Shown here: positions 17,237 through 24,613 of the stretch, in pieces
Numbering within the stretch: position 1 is the first letter of the stretch
Layout: each line of letters starts with the position of its first letter
Assembly: GCA_017308215.1 (NCBI GenBank)
Contig: JAFKFQ010000387.1
Span: 1 to 33,645 of the forward strand
Length of the DNA: 33,645 nucleotides
Origin: a bacterium
GTDB taxonomy: Bacteria > Planctomycetota > Planctomycetia > Gemmatales > Gemmataceae
Reading direction: 5' to 3'
The notes under the pieces: generated by a model
What the model was told of the DNA's origin: nothing
Databases searched by the model: none
What the model saw: the letters and a program-made list of their open reading frames with translations, nothing else
Translations under genes and position numbers: made by a program

Positions 17237-19618
17237 ATGGGCTCCGCACCGTCCGCCCCGCTCCCGATCGCCCGGCTGACCGGGGTCGGGCTGGTGGTGT
17301 TCCTCGCCAACGCGGCGCTGCTCGTGCTGCAGCTCGTGGCGAGCCGACTGCTCGCCCCGTTCATCGGCTCCGACCTCTACACCTGGACCGGCATCATCGG
17401 CGTGTTCCTCGCCGGCATCGCGCTCGGGAACGCCTACGGCGGCCGCATCGCCGACAAGTACCCGCAGCCGCGCACCCTCGTCGCGCTGCTCGGCGTCGGG
17501 GCGCTGGCGGCGCTGTGGATGGCCGTCTTCCCCATGCTCCTCGCCGCCAGCGGGGCGCACACCGGTATCCCGCTCGGGCCGCGCATCCCGGTCCTCGCGG
17601 CGGTCCTGTGCCTCCCCGCCGGGTTCGTCCTCAGCCTGCTCACGCCGGTGGCGATCAAGCTCGGCCTTCCGGACGTGTCAAAGGCCGGCAGCGTGTCCGG
17701 GCTGATCTTCGCGCTGAGCACACTCGGCTGCCTCCTCGGCAACTACGTCACCGGGTTCTACCTGGTGCCGATGTTCACCATCAACTCGCTCGTGTACGTC
17801 GCCGCCGGGCTGCTCGCGGTCACGGCCGTCGGAGTGTTCCTCGTGCTGAAGGCCGACCCGCCAGCGAACGACCCGGTGACCCCGCCCGAGGTGCCGGTCA
17901 CATCCGACGAGCCGGTCCCACCGGCGGTCAACCCCGCCGCGTTCGCCGACATCCGCCACGCCTACGCGGTCGTGTTCATCGCCAGCTTCTGCGGGATGGC
18001 GTTGGAGCTCGCGGCCAGCCGGGTCATCGCCCAGCACATCGGCGTCAGCCTGTTCTCGTGGACCGGGGTGATCGGCGTCATGCTCGCTGGGACGTGCGTC
18101 GGCAACTTCGCCGGCGGCCTGTTCGCGGACAAGGTGAACCGGCCGGACAGCGGGTGGAACCCGCGGATGGCGCTCGGCGGGTCGCTCGTGCTCGCCGGCG
18201 GGCTCACCATCCTGGTACTCGTCACCAGTGCGCTGCTGTCGCGCGAGAAGTTCTTCACCGGCGAGGGGCTGATCTACCAGATCGTGATGTGGAGCTTCAC
18301 GCTGTTCTTCGCCCCGATGGCGGTCCTCGGCACGATCTCGCCGCAGGTCATCCGGCTGGCCGTGCCGGACGTGGCGCACGCCGGCCGCGTCGCCGGCCGC
18401 GTCTACGCCTGGAGCACCGCCGACGCCATCGCCGGCACCTTCGCCACCGGGTACGTCCTGATCTCCGGCCTGGGCACCGACCGCACCGTCATCGTGATCG
18501 CCGCCGGCCTCGCACTGGTGAGCATGACGGTGGCCCAGGTGTGGAAGGACAACACCCTGCTGTACCTGCTCAGCATCGTCCTCGGCGGGGTGACCGGCGG
18601 CGTGATCCTGACGTGGGAGCCGGTGAAGCCGGGCACCGACCTGGTCGCCCAGCGCGACACCAACTATTACCGCATCCGGGTGACGATGGAGTCCGAGGAC
18701 TACCCGTTCATCCTCAACCTGTACCTCGACCACCTCCTCCACTCGACGGTGAACACCGACGACCCGCTGTTCATCTACTACAAGCACGAGGAGATCCAGA
18801 TCGAGTTCGAGCGGCTGGCGAAGGCGCACGGCCCGACCCCGCGCGTGCTGCTCATCGGCGGCGGGGGGTACACCCTGCCGCGGGCCACGATGAAGCTGGT
18901 CCCCGAGGTGCGGATGGACGTGGTCGAGATCGACCCGGGGGTGACGAAGGTCGCCTACGACGTGCTCGGGCTGAAGAAGAACGAGAACCACCGCGACATC
19001 AACATGGACGGCCGACAGTACGTGGCGGAGGTGGCGCCGGCCGGCAGCTACGACCTGGTGATCCAGGACGCGGTGAACGACCTGTCGGTGCCGTCGCACC
19101 TGATGACGAAGGAGTACAACGACGCGGTCAAGAAGGCGCTCAAGCCGAACGGCACGTTCCTGCTGACCATCATCGACAGTGTGGAGCACGGGAAGGTGTG
19201 GCGGGCGTCGATGGCGACGCTGAAGCAGTCCTTCGCGCACGTCCACCTGCTCGCGTCGAGCGACCCGCCGCCGCTCGAGCGGCCCGCCGACCCGAAGGCG
19301 GCCGAGGACTGGGAGGCGCGGGTGGCGGCCTGGGCGTCCGGGCGGCAGGTGTACGTCATCTACGCCTCGGACACGCCGCTCGACCTCGCCGCGCTGAAGG
19401 CGGCGACCGACACCCAGGTGACGCCGACGTGGAACGAGCCGCGCGCCGCCGCGCTCGGCGCCGCGGCGACGGCACCGGTCGTGCCGTTCTTCACGAAGCT
19501 GGTGGACCCGCGGCTGCTGGAGCCGTTCCTGGCGAAGGAGCCCGGCGTGATCCTGACCGACCAGTTCGCCCCGATCGACAACCTCATGGCCGAGGTATTC
19601 CGCCGGCGGAACCAGTAG
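17237..19618 (+). CDS. Fused polytopic membrane / spermidine-synthase-like protein
   Basis: A 793-residue inner-membrane protein. The first ~470 residues hold a dozen or more hydrophobic segments in two related halves: ASRLLAPFIGSDLYTWTGIIG in the first is echoed by ASRVIAQHIGVSLFSWTGVIG in the second, each followed by a LAG...GN..GG..ADK stretch. From ~475 the chain becomes soluble and resembles spermidine synthase: RVLLIGGGGYTLPRATMK near 535, then VVEIDPGV and LVIQDAVNDLSVPSHLMTKEY. Such fusions are annotated as fused MFS/spermidine synthase; whether they make polyamines is unproven. It ends flush against the next gene: its TAG and the opposing TAG form TAGCTA. Confidence 0.88.
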   Translation: MGSAPSAPLPIARLTGVGLVVFLANAALLVLQLVASRLLAPFIGSDLYTWTGIIGVFLAGIALGNAYGGRIADKYPQPRTLVALLGVGALAALWMAVFPMLLAASGAHTGIPLGPRIPVLAAVLCLPAGFVLSLLTPVAIKLGLPDVSKAGSVSGLIFALSTLGCLLGNYVTGFYLVPMFTINSLVYVAAGLLAVTAVGVFLVLKADPPANDPVTPPEVPVTSDEPVPPAVNPAAFADIRHAYAVVFIASFCGMALELAASRVIAQHIGVSLFSWTGVIGVMLAGTCVGNFAGGLFADKVNRPDSGWNPRMALGGSLVLAGGLTILVLVTSALLSREKFFTGEGLIYQIVMWSFTLFFAPMAVLGTISPQVIRLAVPDVAHAGRVAGRVYAWSTADAIAGTFATGYVLISGLGTDRTVIVIAAGLALVSMTVAQVWKDNTLLYLLSIVLGGVTGGVILTWEPVKPGTDLVAQRDTNYYRIRVTMESEDYPFILNLYLDHLLHSTVNTDDPLFIYYKHEEIQIEFERLAKAHGPTPRVLLIGGGGYTLPRATMKLVPEVRMDVVEIDPGVTKVAYDVLGLKKNENHRDINMDGRQYVAEVAPAGSYDLVIQDAVNDLSVPSHLMTKEYNDAVKKALKPNGTFLLTIIDSVEHGKVWRASMATLKQSFAHVHLLASSDPPPLERPADPKAAEDWEARVAAWASGRQVYVIYASDTPLDLAALKAATDTQVTPTWNEPRAAALGAAATAPVVPFFTKLVDPRLLEPFLAKEPGVILTDQFAPIDNLMAEVFRRRNQ

Positions 19619-21049
19619 CTACTCGTTCGGCCTGGCCAAGAGGGCCGGGTCGAGTCGCTCGTAGTGGTGGTGGTCCGCGACCACCGCCTCGCCCGCCTTC
19701 TTCCCGGCCAGCCGGATCTCGATTCGGGTTGGCCGCCGCACCCCGTCCCGCTCGGTGTACTCGGCGTACAGTGTCTCCCGCGCGACCGCCCCCGGATCCC
19801 GGTCGTCCTTCCGCACCAGCAGGTGTGTCTGGGCATCGAACCACAGGGTCATGTCCGGCCACCCGACCCGCGCCACCCGCACCCCGACCGCCGGCCGCCC
19901 GGCGACCTCGGCCCGGCCGGCCGACGTCAACTTCGCGGTCGGATCGTCAGCAAGCGGAGCGACCTCGAACCCCCACCCGACGGCAAGCGTCTCCTGCCAG
20001 CCCAGGATCTCATCGGCGGTGAGTGGGCGGGCGGACCGACCGGCCTCCTGGAGCCACCCCTTCCCGTTCGCGTACACCTGCGTCCGGGGCCCCCTCTTCC
20101 CCCCCACCGTCTCGGTCCGCACCTGCCGGGCGGCGGTCGGGAAGTCTATCCAGAGTTCGGTCTCCACCTCCGCGAATGGGCTGGTCGGGCTCCCCGGGTC
20201 GCTGAACACCCGGGCCGTCTCCCGGGTGTACCGGCAGCGGAGCTTCCGCTGCCGCTCGGCCCCGCCGGTCGCAGCCACGTGTTGCCGGAGCACTTCCCGG
20301 GGGTCGGCGGCCGGAGCCGCCCCCGGCTCCCGGAACAGCCCCAGGTCGATGGCGTCGAGCACCTTGTACTCCGTGATCCGCTCCTCGGTCGTCTTCACCC
20401 CGGCCACGTACCGGACCCGCTTGGTCGGCCTCTTCACCCCTCCGAAGTCCTTGTACTCCAGCAGCAACTGATCCTGAATCCCGACCGGGGACGGGGTCGT
20501 GTACTGAGCGAGGAGGCCGGTCCCGCGGTCGAACCACAGGGTGACGTCGGGCCGCCCGGTGCGGGTCACCCGCACCCCGTCGGCCGGGCGGCCGGCGACC
20601 TCACCCGGTCCGGTCGCGGCCAGGGTGAACCCGGGATCGGTGACCAGTGGAAGGAGGCTGGTGACGCCGTCTCGGTAGATGTTGCCGAGCCCGGCCTCCA
20701 GGTTCTTCCCCTCGACCTGGCGGCGGGTGCCGTTCACGGTGGCCCACCCGGCCCCGCCGGCGAACGCCGTGATCTCGACCAGTTCCCCGTTGGGGGCGGA
20801 GAGTGTCACCTCGGACCGGTACCGGACCCCGGCCTCCCGCCAGTTCCGGGCGGTGAACGGGACAGCCTGGCCGCGGACGAACACCGTCCCCTCGCCCCGG
20901 ATGAACAGCTTCGTGTCCTGCGCGAGCTTGTCCGCCCCGCCTGCCGCGTCAATCGCCCGGCGGACGAGCGCAGACGGCTCTGTGCCATTCTGGGCGGGGA
21001 GTGGATGCGCCCAGAGAACCATTCCGACGGTGACGAGGAGGATCCGCAT
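19619..21049 (-). CDS. Secreted protein with two LolA/LppX-like repeats
   Basis: A 476-residue precursor with a signal peptide (residues 1-19, cut after PLPAQ). The mature chain is an internal duplication. GEVAGRPADGVRVTRTGRPD followed by TLWFD in the first half matches AEVAGRPAVGVRVARVGWPD followed by TLWFD in the second, and both halves continue with LL.Y....GV.RPT and end near LF/LLARP. Each half looks like an outer-membrane-lipoprotein-sorting (LolA/LppX) barrel that binds lipid-like ligands. No lipobox is present, so the protein is probably soluble or loosely bound outside the inner membrane. The ATG at 21049 starts the signal peptide. A perfect palindrome lies 12 bases upstream. The function is inferred from fold resemblance only. 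Confidence 0.75.
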   Translation of the reverse strand: MRILLVTVGMVLWAHPLPAQNGTEPSALVRRAIDAAGGADKLAQDTKLFIRGEGTVFVRGQAVPFTARNWREAGVRYRSEVTLSAPNGELVEITAFAGGAGWATVNGTRRQVEGKNLEAGLGNIYRDGVTSLLPLVTDPGFTLAATGPGEVAGRPADGVRVTRTGRPDVTLWFDRGTGLLAQYTTPSPVGIQDQLLLEYKDFGGVKRPTKRVRYVAGVKTTEERITEYKVLDAIDLGLFREPGAAPAADPREVLRQHVAATGGAERQRKLRCRYTRETARVFSDPGSPTSPFAEVETELWIDFPTAARQVRTETVGGKRGPRTQVYANGKGWLQEAGRSARPLTADEILGWQETLAVGWGFEVAPLADDPTAKLTSAGRAEVAGRPAVGVRVARVGWPDMTLWFDAQTHLLVRKDDRDPGAVARETLYAEYTERDGVRRPTRIEIRLAGKKAGEAVVADHHHYERLDPALLARPNE

Positions 21050-21060
21050 AGTTGTGCCTG

Positions 21061-21076
21061 TGGGGTCATGACCCCA
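21061..21076. promoter_or_regulatory. 16-base perfect palindrome upstream of the LolA-like gene
   Basis: TGGGGTCATGACCCCA is its own reverse complement. It ends 12 bases before the start codon of the minus-strand gene at 21049, so it lies in the 5' leader or core promoter. Symmetry of this kind suits a dimeric repressor site or an RNA stem just ahead of the ribosome site. No regulator is encoded beside it. Confidence 0.45.
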
Positions 21077-21240
21077 ACGTTGAGTGAGGTCTACCTTTCA
21101 TCGGGACACTGCCATACCCCGTCTCGCTGAATGCTCAAGGCCGGGTCCGAATCGGAGGTGGCGCGTCCGGGTGGGCTTGACCCGGCGCGGGGGGATGGGT
21201 AAAGCCGCGCCACGACTGACGCTCCCTCCGGGGTCGGGCT

Positions 21241-22098
21241 ATGGACGGCTCGCTCGGACACCTTCGAATCTTCGCCCCCGCGGCCGACCTCGTCCCTGCG
21301 CCGCGGCCGGGCGACCCGCAGGGGCTCGCCAACCGCGAGCTCATCCGCCCGCCGACGTACCGCCGCGGGCACGGCGGGCTCGAACCGTTCTCCGGGGCGT
21401 GGCTCGACGAGCTCGCCGCCAAGCGCTACCAGCGGCACGGCACCTGGCTCCCCGCCGCGCTCGAGTTCGACCGCCACCCGGGCGAAACGGTGCTGGTCCT
21501 CGGCCCCGGGATCGGCAGTGACGCCGCCCGCTACGCCGCCGGCGGGTGCGAGGTGACCATCGCCGCCGGCCCGGACGACCACCCGGCCCTGATCCGCGAC
21601 CACCTCGACCGCCGCGGCCTGTCCGCGACGATCACCGCGCTCCAGCCCGACCGCCTCCCCGCCGCCGACTGCACCGTGGACGTGGTGGTGTGGAACGCGC
21701 TCCACTCCCCGGCCCCGACGCCGGAGCCGGCGGAACTGCTGCGTGTGCTGAAGTCGGGCGGGAAGGTGATCGGGCTGTTCCCGGCGAAGTACGACGCCGG
21801 CTACTGGCAGGACATCCTCTTCCCGCTCCAGGGCTGGTACTGGCGGCGCCCGCCCGACCCGACCTCCGCCCCGAAGGCGACCGGCCGCGGGCTGGCGGCG
21901 GCGTTCGCCGGGTTCGAGCGGGTGGCGGTGGCGAAGCGGCACCTGCGGCGCTCGGAGTTGCCACACCCGTGGCGCGTGCTGCCGCTGTGGCTGCTCGAAC
22001 GGCTCATCGGCCGCGTGCTGGTGGTGAAGGCGTTCAAGCGGCTGGCGTCGCGAACCGGCACCCACGCCGCGCTCCCGGCGACCGCCCGCGCCGCCTGA
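21241..22098 (+). CDS. Class I SAM-dependent methyltransferase
   Basis: A 285-residue cytoplasmic protein. A Rossmann methyltransferase core follows ~80 N-terminal residues: motif I VLVLGPGIGSDAARYAAGGCEVTIAAGPD (glycine loop at 88-92), DRLPAADCTVDVVVWNALHS as the motif II/III region and LLRVLKSGGKVIGLFPAKYD as the post-core strand. A basic C-terminal region (LERLIGRVLVVKAFKRLASR) suggests contact with membrane or nucleic acid. The substrate is unknown. The Shine-Dalgarno before the ATG is weak. The VTT gene starts 17 bases after its stop, so the two are probably co-transcribed. Confidence 0.82.
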   Translation: MDGSLGHLRIFAPAADLVPAPRPGDPQGLANRELIRPPTYRRGHGGLEPFSGAWLDELAAKRYQRHGTWLPAALEFDRHPGETVLVLGPGIGSDAARYAAGGCEVTIAAGPDDHPALIRDHLDRRGLSATITALQPDRLPAADCTVDVVVWNALHSPAPTPEPAELLRVLKSGGKVIGLFPAKYDAGYWQDILFPLQGWYWRRPPDPTSAPKATGRGLAAAFAGFERVAVAKRHLRRSELPHPWRVLPLWLLERLIGRVLVVKAFKRLASRTGTHAALPATARAA

Positions 22099-22115
22099 CC
22101 CGGTATCCTGACCGG

Positions 22116-22850
22116 GTGACCGCCACCCCCGCCCCCCCCCCGCCGGCCCGCTTCACCGCGGGCCGCCTGCTCGTCCTCACCGCCGTCGCCGCGGTATTCG
22201 GGCTATTCCTCGCGTTCGGACCGGACGAGGCCGAGGTCATCGCCCGCTCCGCGGAGTGGCGAATGACGGTGCGTCAGAACCTGCCCGGCGCGATCGCGCT
22301 GCTCATTCTCGCGGCCATCATACTCGTCGGCCTGTCGCTCCCCGTCAGCCTCTGGCTGACGGTGCTGGCCGGGTTCCTGTTCGGGGCGTGGGTCGGGGCG
22401 GCCGTGATGAGCGCGGCCTCGACGGCGGGCGCGGCGGTGGCGTTCCTCGTGGCGCGGTACGTCTTCGCCGGCCCGGTGCGGCGCGCGGCGCTGACCCGTC
22501 CGCGGTTCGCGGCGGCGCTGGCGCGGATCGACCGCGGCGTCGCGGCGCACGGCCCCTATTACATCGCCGTGCTGCGGATGACGCCGGTGTTCCCGTTCTG
22601 GCTGGTGAACCTCGGCCTGGCGCTGACGCCGATCCGCCTGCGCATGTACGTGGCGGTGAGCTGGCTGGCGATGCTGCCGGTGACCGCCGTCCTGGCGACG
22701 GCGGGGGCGGAACTAGCGGAAATCACGTCGTTCCGCGACGCGCTGTCGCCGCGGGTGCTGGTGACCCTCGCGCTGATGCCGCTGGTCCCGGTCGTACTAC
22801 ACCTCGTCGCGCGCCGGCTCACGCCGTCGGTCGCGCGTACTTCGCAATGA
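22116..22850 (+). CDS. VTT-domain (DedA/TVP38-like) membrane protein, second copy
   Basis: A 244-residue integral membrane protein with hydrophobic segments near residues 17-34, 58-78, 80-115, 160-180, 185-205 and 217-235. The VTT pattern is GFLFGAWVGAAVMSAASTAGAAVAFLVARYVF followed by LRMTPVFPFWLVNLGLALTPIRLRMYV, with the proline-containing re-entrant motif clearer than in the copy at 1456-2115. It probably acts in membrane lipid handling. The GTG at 22116 is the first start after the methyltransferase stop; a six-pair hairpin CCCGGT/ACCGGG (22099-22116) overlaps it. Its last 32 bases overlap the end of the FAD gene on the other strand. Confidence 0.85.
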   Translation: MTATPAPPPPARFTAGRLLVLTAVAAVFGLFLAFGPDEAEVIARSAEWRMTVRQNLPGAIALLILAAIILVGLSLPVSLWLTVLAGFLFGAWVGAAVMSAASTAGAAVAFLVARYVFAGPVRRAALTRPRFAAALARIDRGVAAHGPYYIAVLRMTPVFPFWLVNLGLALTPIRLRMYVAVSWLAMLPVTAVLATAGAELAEITSFRDALSPRVLVTLALMPLVPVVLHLVARRLTPSVARTSQ

Positions 22851-24423
22851 GCGCCCGGGCGGTGCGCAGGCCGTCCACCGCCGCGGAGACGATGCCGCCG
22901 GCGAAGCCGGCCCCCTCGCCGACCGGGTACAGCCCCGGCACGCCGGGCGACTCGCGCGTCTCGGAGTCGCGGTCGATGCGGACCGGCGAGCTGCCGCGCG
23001 CCTCGGGGCCGACCAGCACCGCGTCCGGGAGGAATCGCCCCTGCCAGCGGCGGTCCATCTGCGGCAGGCCGTGCCGCACCGCCTCGGCGACCACCGGCGG
23101 AAGCACGTCGCGCAGGTCGGCGATCAGCACGCCGCGCGGGTAGCTCGACTTCACGGCGCCGGTCGTCGGCCGGCCGCGGACGAAGTCGCGGGCGCGCTGC
23201 ACCGGCGAGCGGTACTCACCGCGGCCGAGCTCGAACGCCTTCCGCTCGTATTGCTCCTGGAGCCGCACCCCGGCGAGCACGTCGGCGGCGCCGAACTCCT
23301 CGACCGGCACCGTCACGACGAGCCCGCTGTTCGCGTACGGCGAGTCGCGCTTGCTCAGGCTCATGCCGTTCGTGCAGAAGAACCCCTCCTGCGACACGCT
23401 CGGGATGACGTGCCCGCCGGCGCACATGCAGAACGTGAACAGATCGTTCTTCCCGTGCGCGACGAGCGAGTAGTCGGCGTTGCCGAGCAGGCTCTCGTAG
23501 TGGCCGTGCCGCGGGCCGAACTGCACCTCGTTCACGACCGCCTGCGGGTGCTCGACGCGCACGCCGAACTGGAACGCCTTCGGGCTCATCGGCACGCCGC
23601 GCGCCGCGAGCATCGCGTAGGTGTCGCGGGCGCTGTGCCCCGGGGCCAGCACCACCGCCGACGCCGCGACGAAGCCCGACGACGTGGCGACACCCGCCAG
23701 CCCGGCCGCGTCGACGCGCACGTCCTCGACGCGCGTGAGGAAGCGGACCTCGCCGCCGAGTTCCTCGATCTTGCGGCGGATCGCCTTCACCACGGCGGGG
23801 AGGCGGTTGCTGCCGAGGTGGGGGCGGTGGTAGTAGAGGATGTTCGGGCGGCCCGGCTGCTGCCCCTTGCACTCGGCGAACAGCTCCAGCACGCGCATCA
23901 CGTCCGGCCCGGACCCGCGGCACGTCAGCTTGCCGTCCGAGAACGTGCCGGCGCCGCCCTCGCCGAACAGGTAGTTGCTCTCGGGGTGGAAGACACCGCC
24001 CTCGTCGAACGTGCGCACGTCGCGGATGCGGTCGTTCACCTTCGTGCCGCGCTCCAGCACGACCGGCCGGTAGCCGTGCAACGCGAGGAAGTACGCGCAC
24101 ACCAGCCCGCCCGGCCCGGACCCGACCACCACCGGCCGGTGCGGCAGCGGCGCCGGCCCCGGATCGGGCATGGCGAACGGCGGCTCGGTGACCGACTCGA
24201 CGTGAACGGCCGGGTCGGCGCGCGGCGCGGCAGCGGGGGCTTCGACCTCGAAGTTGTAGACGAAGCGGAGCTCGCGCTTGTCGCGCAGGTCGAGCGCCTT
24301 GCGGACGACGCGCCACCCGCCGAGGTCGGTCGGCAGCACGCCGAGCGCGCGGGCGAGGTGGGCGGGCAGGTTGGCTTCGGGCTCCCCCACCGGGAGCCGC
24401 AGGTTGGACACGCGCAGGGACAT
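22819..24423 (-). CDS. FAD-dependent dehydrogenase (COG2509 type)
   Basis: A 534-residue cytoplasmic flavoprotein. An N-terminal ~90-residue domain (VSNLRLPVGEPEANL...LRFVYNFEVE) is typical of the COG2509 group. It precedes the dinucleotide fold VVVGSGPGGLVCAYFL (GSGPGG at 101-106) with E124 as the ribose-binding acid in VVLERG. Further family blocks are NYLFGEGGAGTFSDGKLTCR, FTFCMCAGGHVIPSVSQEG and the C-terminal GLYPVGEGAGFAGGIVSAAVDG, the second FAD-binding strand. The substrate is unknown. The start at 24423 gives the complete domain; there is no Shine-Dalgarno, and a -10-like TATCAT ends only six bases upstream, so the message may be leaderless. Convergent overlap with the VTT gene is 32 bases. 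Confidence 0.9.
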   Translation of the reverse strand: MSLRVSNLRLPVGEPEANLPAHLARALGVLPTDLGGWRVVRKALDLRDKRELRFVYNFEVEAPAAAPRADPAVHVESVTEPPFAMPDPGPAPLPHRPVVVGSGPGGLVCAYFLALHGYRPVVLERGTKVNDRIRDVRTFDEGGVFHPESNYLFGEGGAGTFSDGKLTCRGSGPDVMRVLELFAECKGQQPGRPNILYYHRPHLGSNRLPAVVKAIRRKIEELGGEVRFLTRVEDVRVDAAGLAGVATSSGFVAASAVVLAPGHSARDTYAMLAARGVPMSPKAFQFGVRVEHPQAVVNEVQFGPRHGHYESLLGNADYSLVAHGKNDLFTFCMCAGGHVIPSVSQEGFFCTNGMSLSKRDSPYANSGLVVTVPVEEFGAADVLAGVRLQEQYERKAFELGRGEYRSPVQRARDFVRGRPTTGAVKSSYPRGVLIADLRDVLPPVVAEAVRHGLPQMDRRWQGRFLPDAVLVGPEARGSSPVRIDRDSETRESPGVPGLYPVGEGAGFAGGIVSAAVDGLRTARALIAKYARPTA

Positions 24424-24429
24424 GAGGGA

Positions 24430-24435
24430 ATGATA
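24430..24435 (-). promoter_or_regulatory. Possible -10 element (TATCAT) close to the FAD gene start
   Basis: On the minus strand TATCAT is followed by six bases and then the ATG at 24423. A -35-like TTGATA is at 24457-24462, but the 21-base spacing is too long. If used, transcription would begin at or next to the start codon. Confidence 0.35.
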
Positions 24436-24486
24436 GCCCCGCCGCGGGCGGCCGTATATCAACCTCACCTGCTCTGGAGTTCCCTG

Positions 24487-24613
24487 ATGCGCTACGGCCC
24501 GCTCGCCGCGTTCGCACTTACTGCTTTCGCGGTCGTGTTGCCCGCCCAACCCGCCGCGTCGCCACAGGCCGCGCTCGTCGCCGGGGTGAAGGAAATCGGC
24601 GGCGGCGGCGGTC
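24487..24613 (+). pseudogene. Signal peptide and N-terminus of the M60 peptidase in a different frame
   Basis: An ATG preceded by TGGAG at eight-base spacing opens a reading frame whose first ~37 residues are a signal peptide and the family-type start ALVAGVKEIG. The frame then enters a GGC-rich tract (about 24598-24613) and degenerates into Gly/Arg sequence, while the frame two positions over begins to read AVVAAGEGGGG and the peptidase body. The two pieces clearly belong to one ancestral gene. A deletion within the GGC tract that changed the frame, or a sequence error, explains this best. Confidence 0.65.

Noticed and set aside
22099-22116. CCCGGT/ACCGGG hairpin at the second VTT gene start as a riboswitch
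   Set aside because: Six pairs in an 18-base spacer between coupled genes are too little for a ligand-binding element; it is mentioned only in the gene entry.
24424-24549. Upstream extension of the FAD protein to 24549
   Set aside because: The extra residues lack family similarity, and the frame would overlap the divergent M60 gene's promoter and signal peptide.
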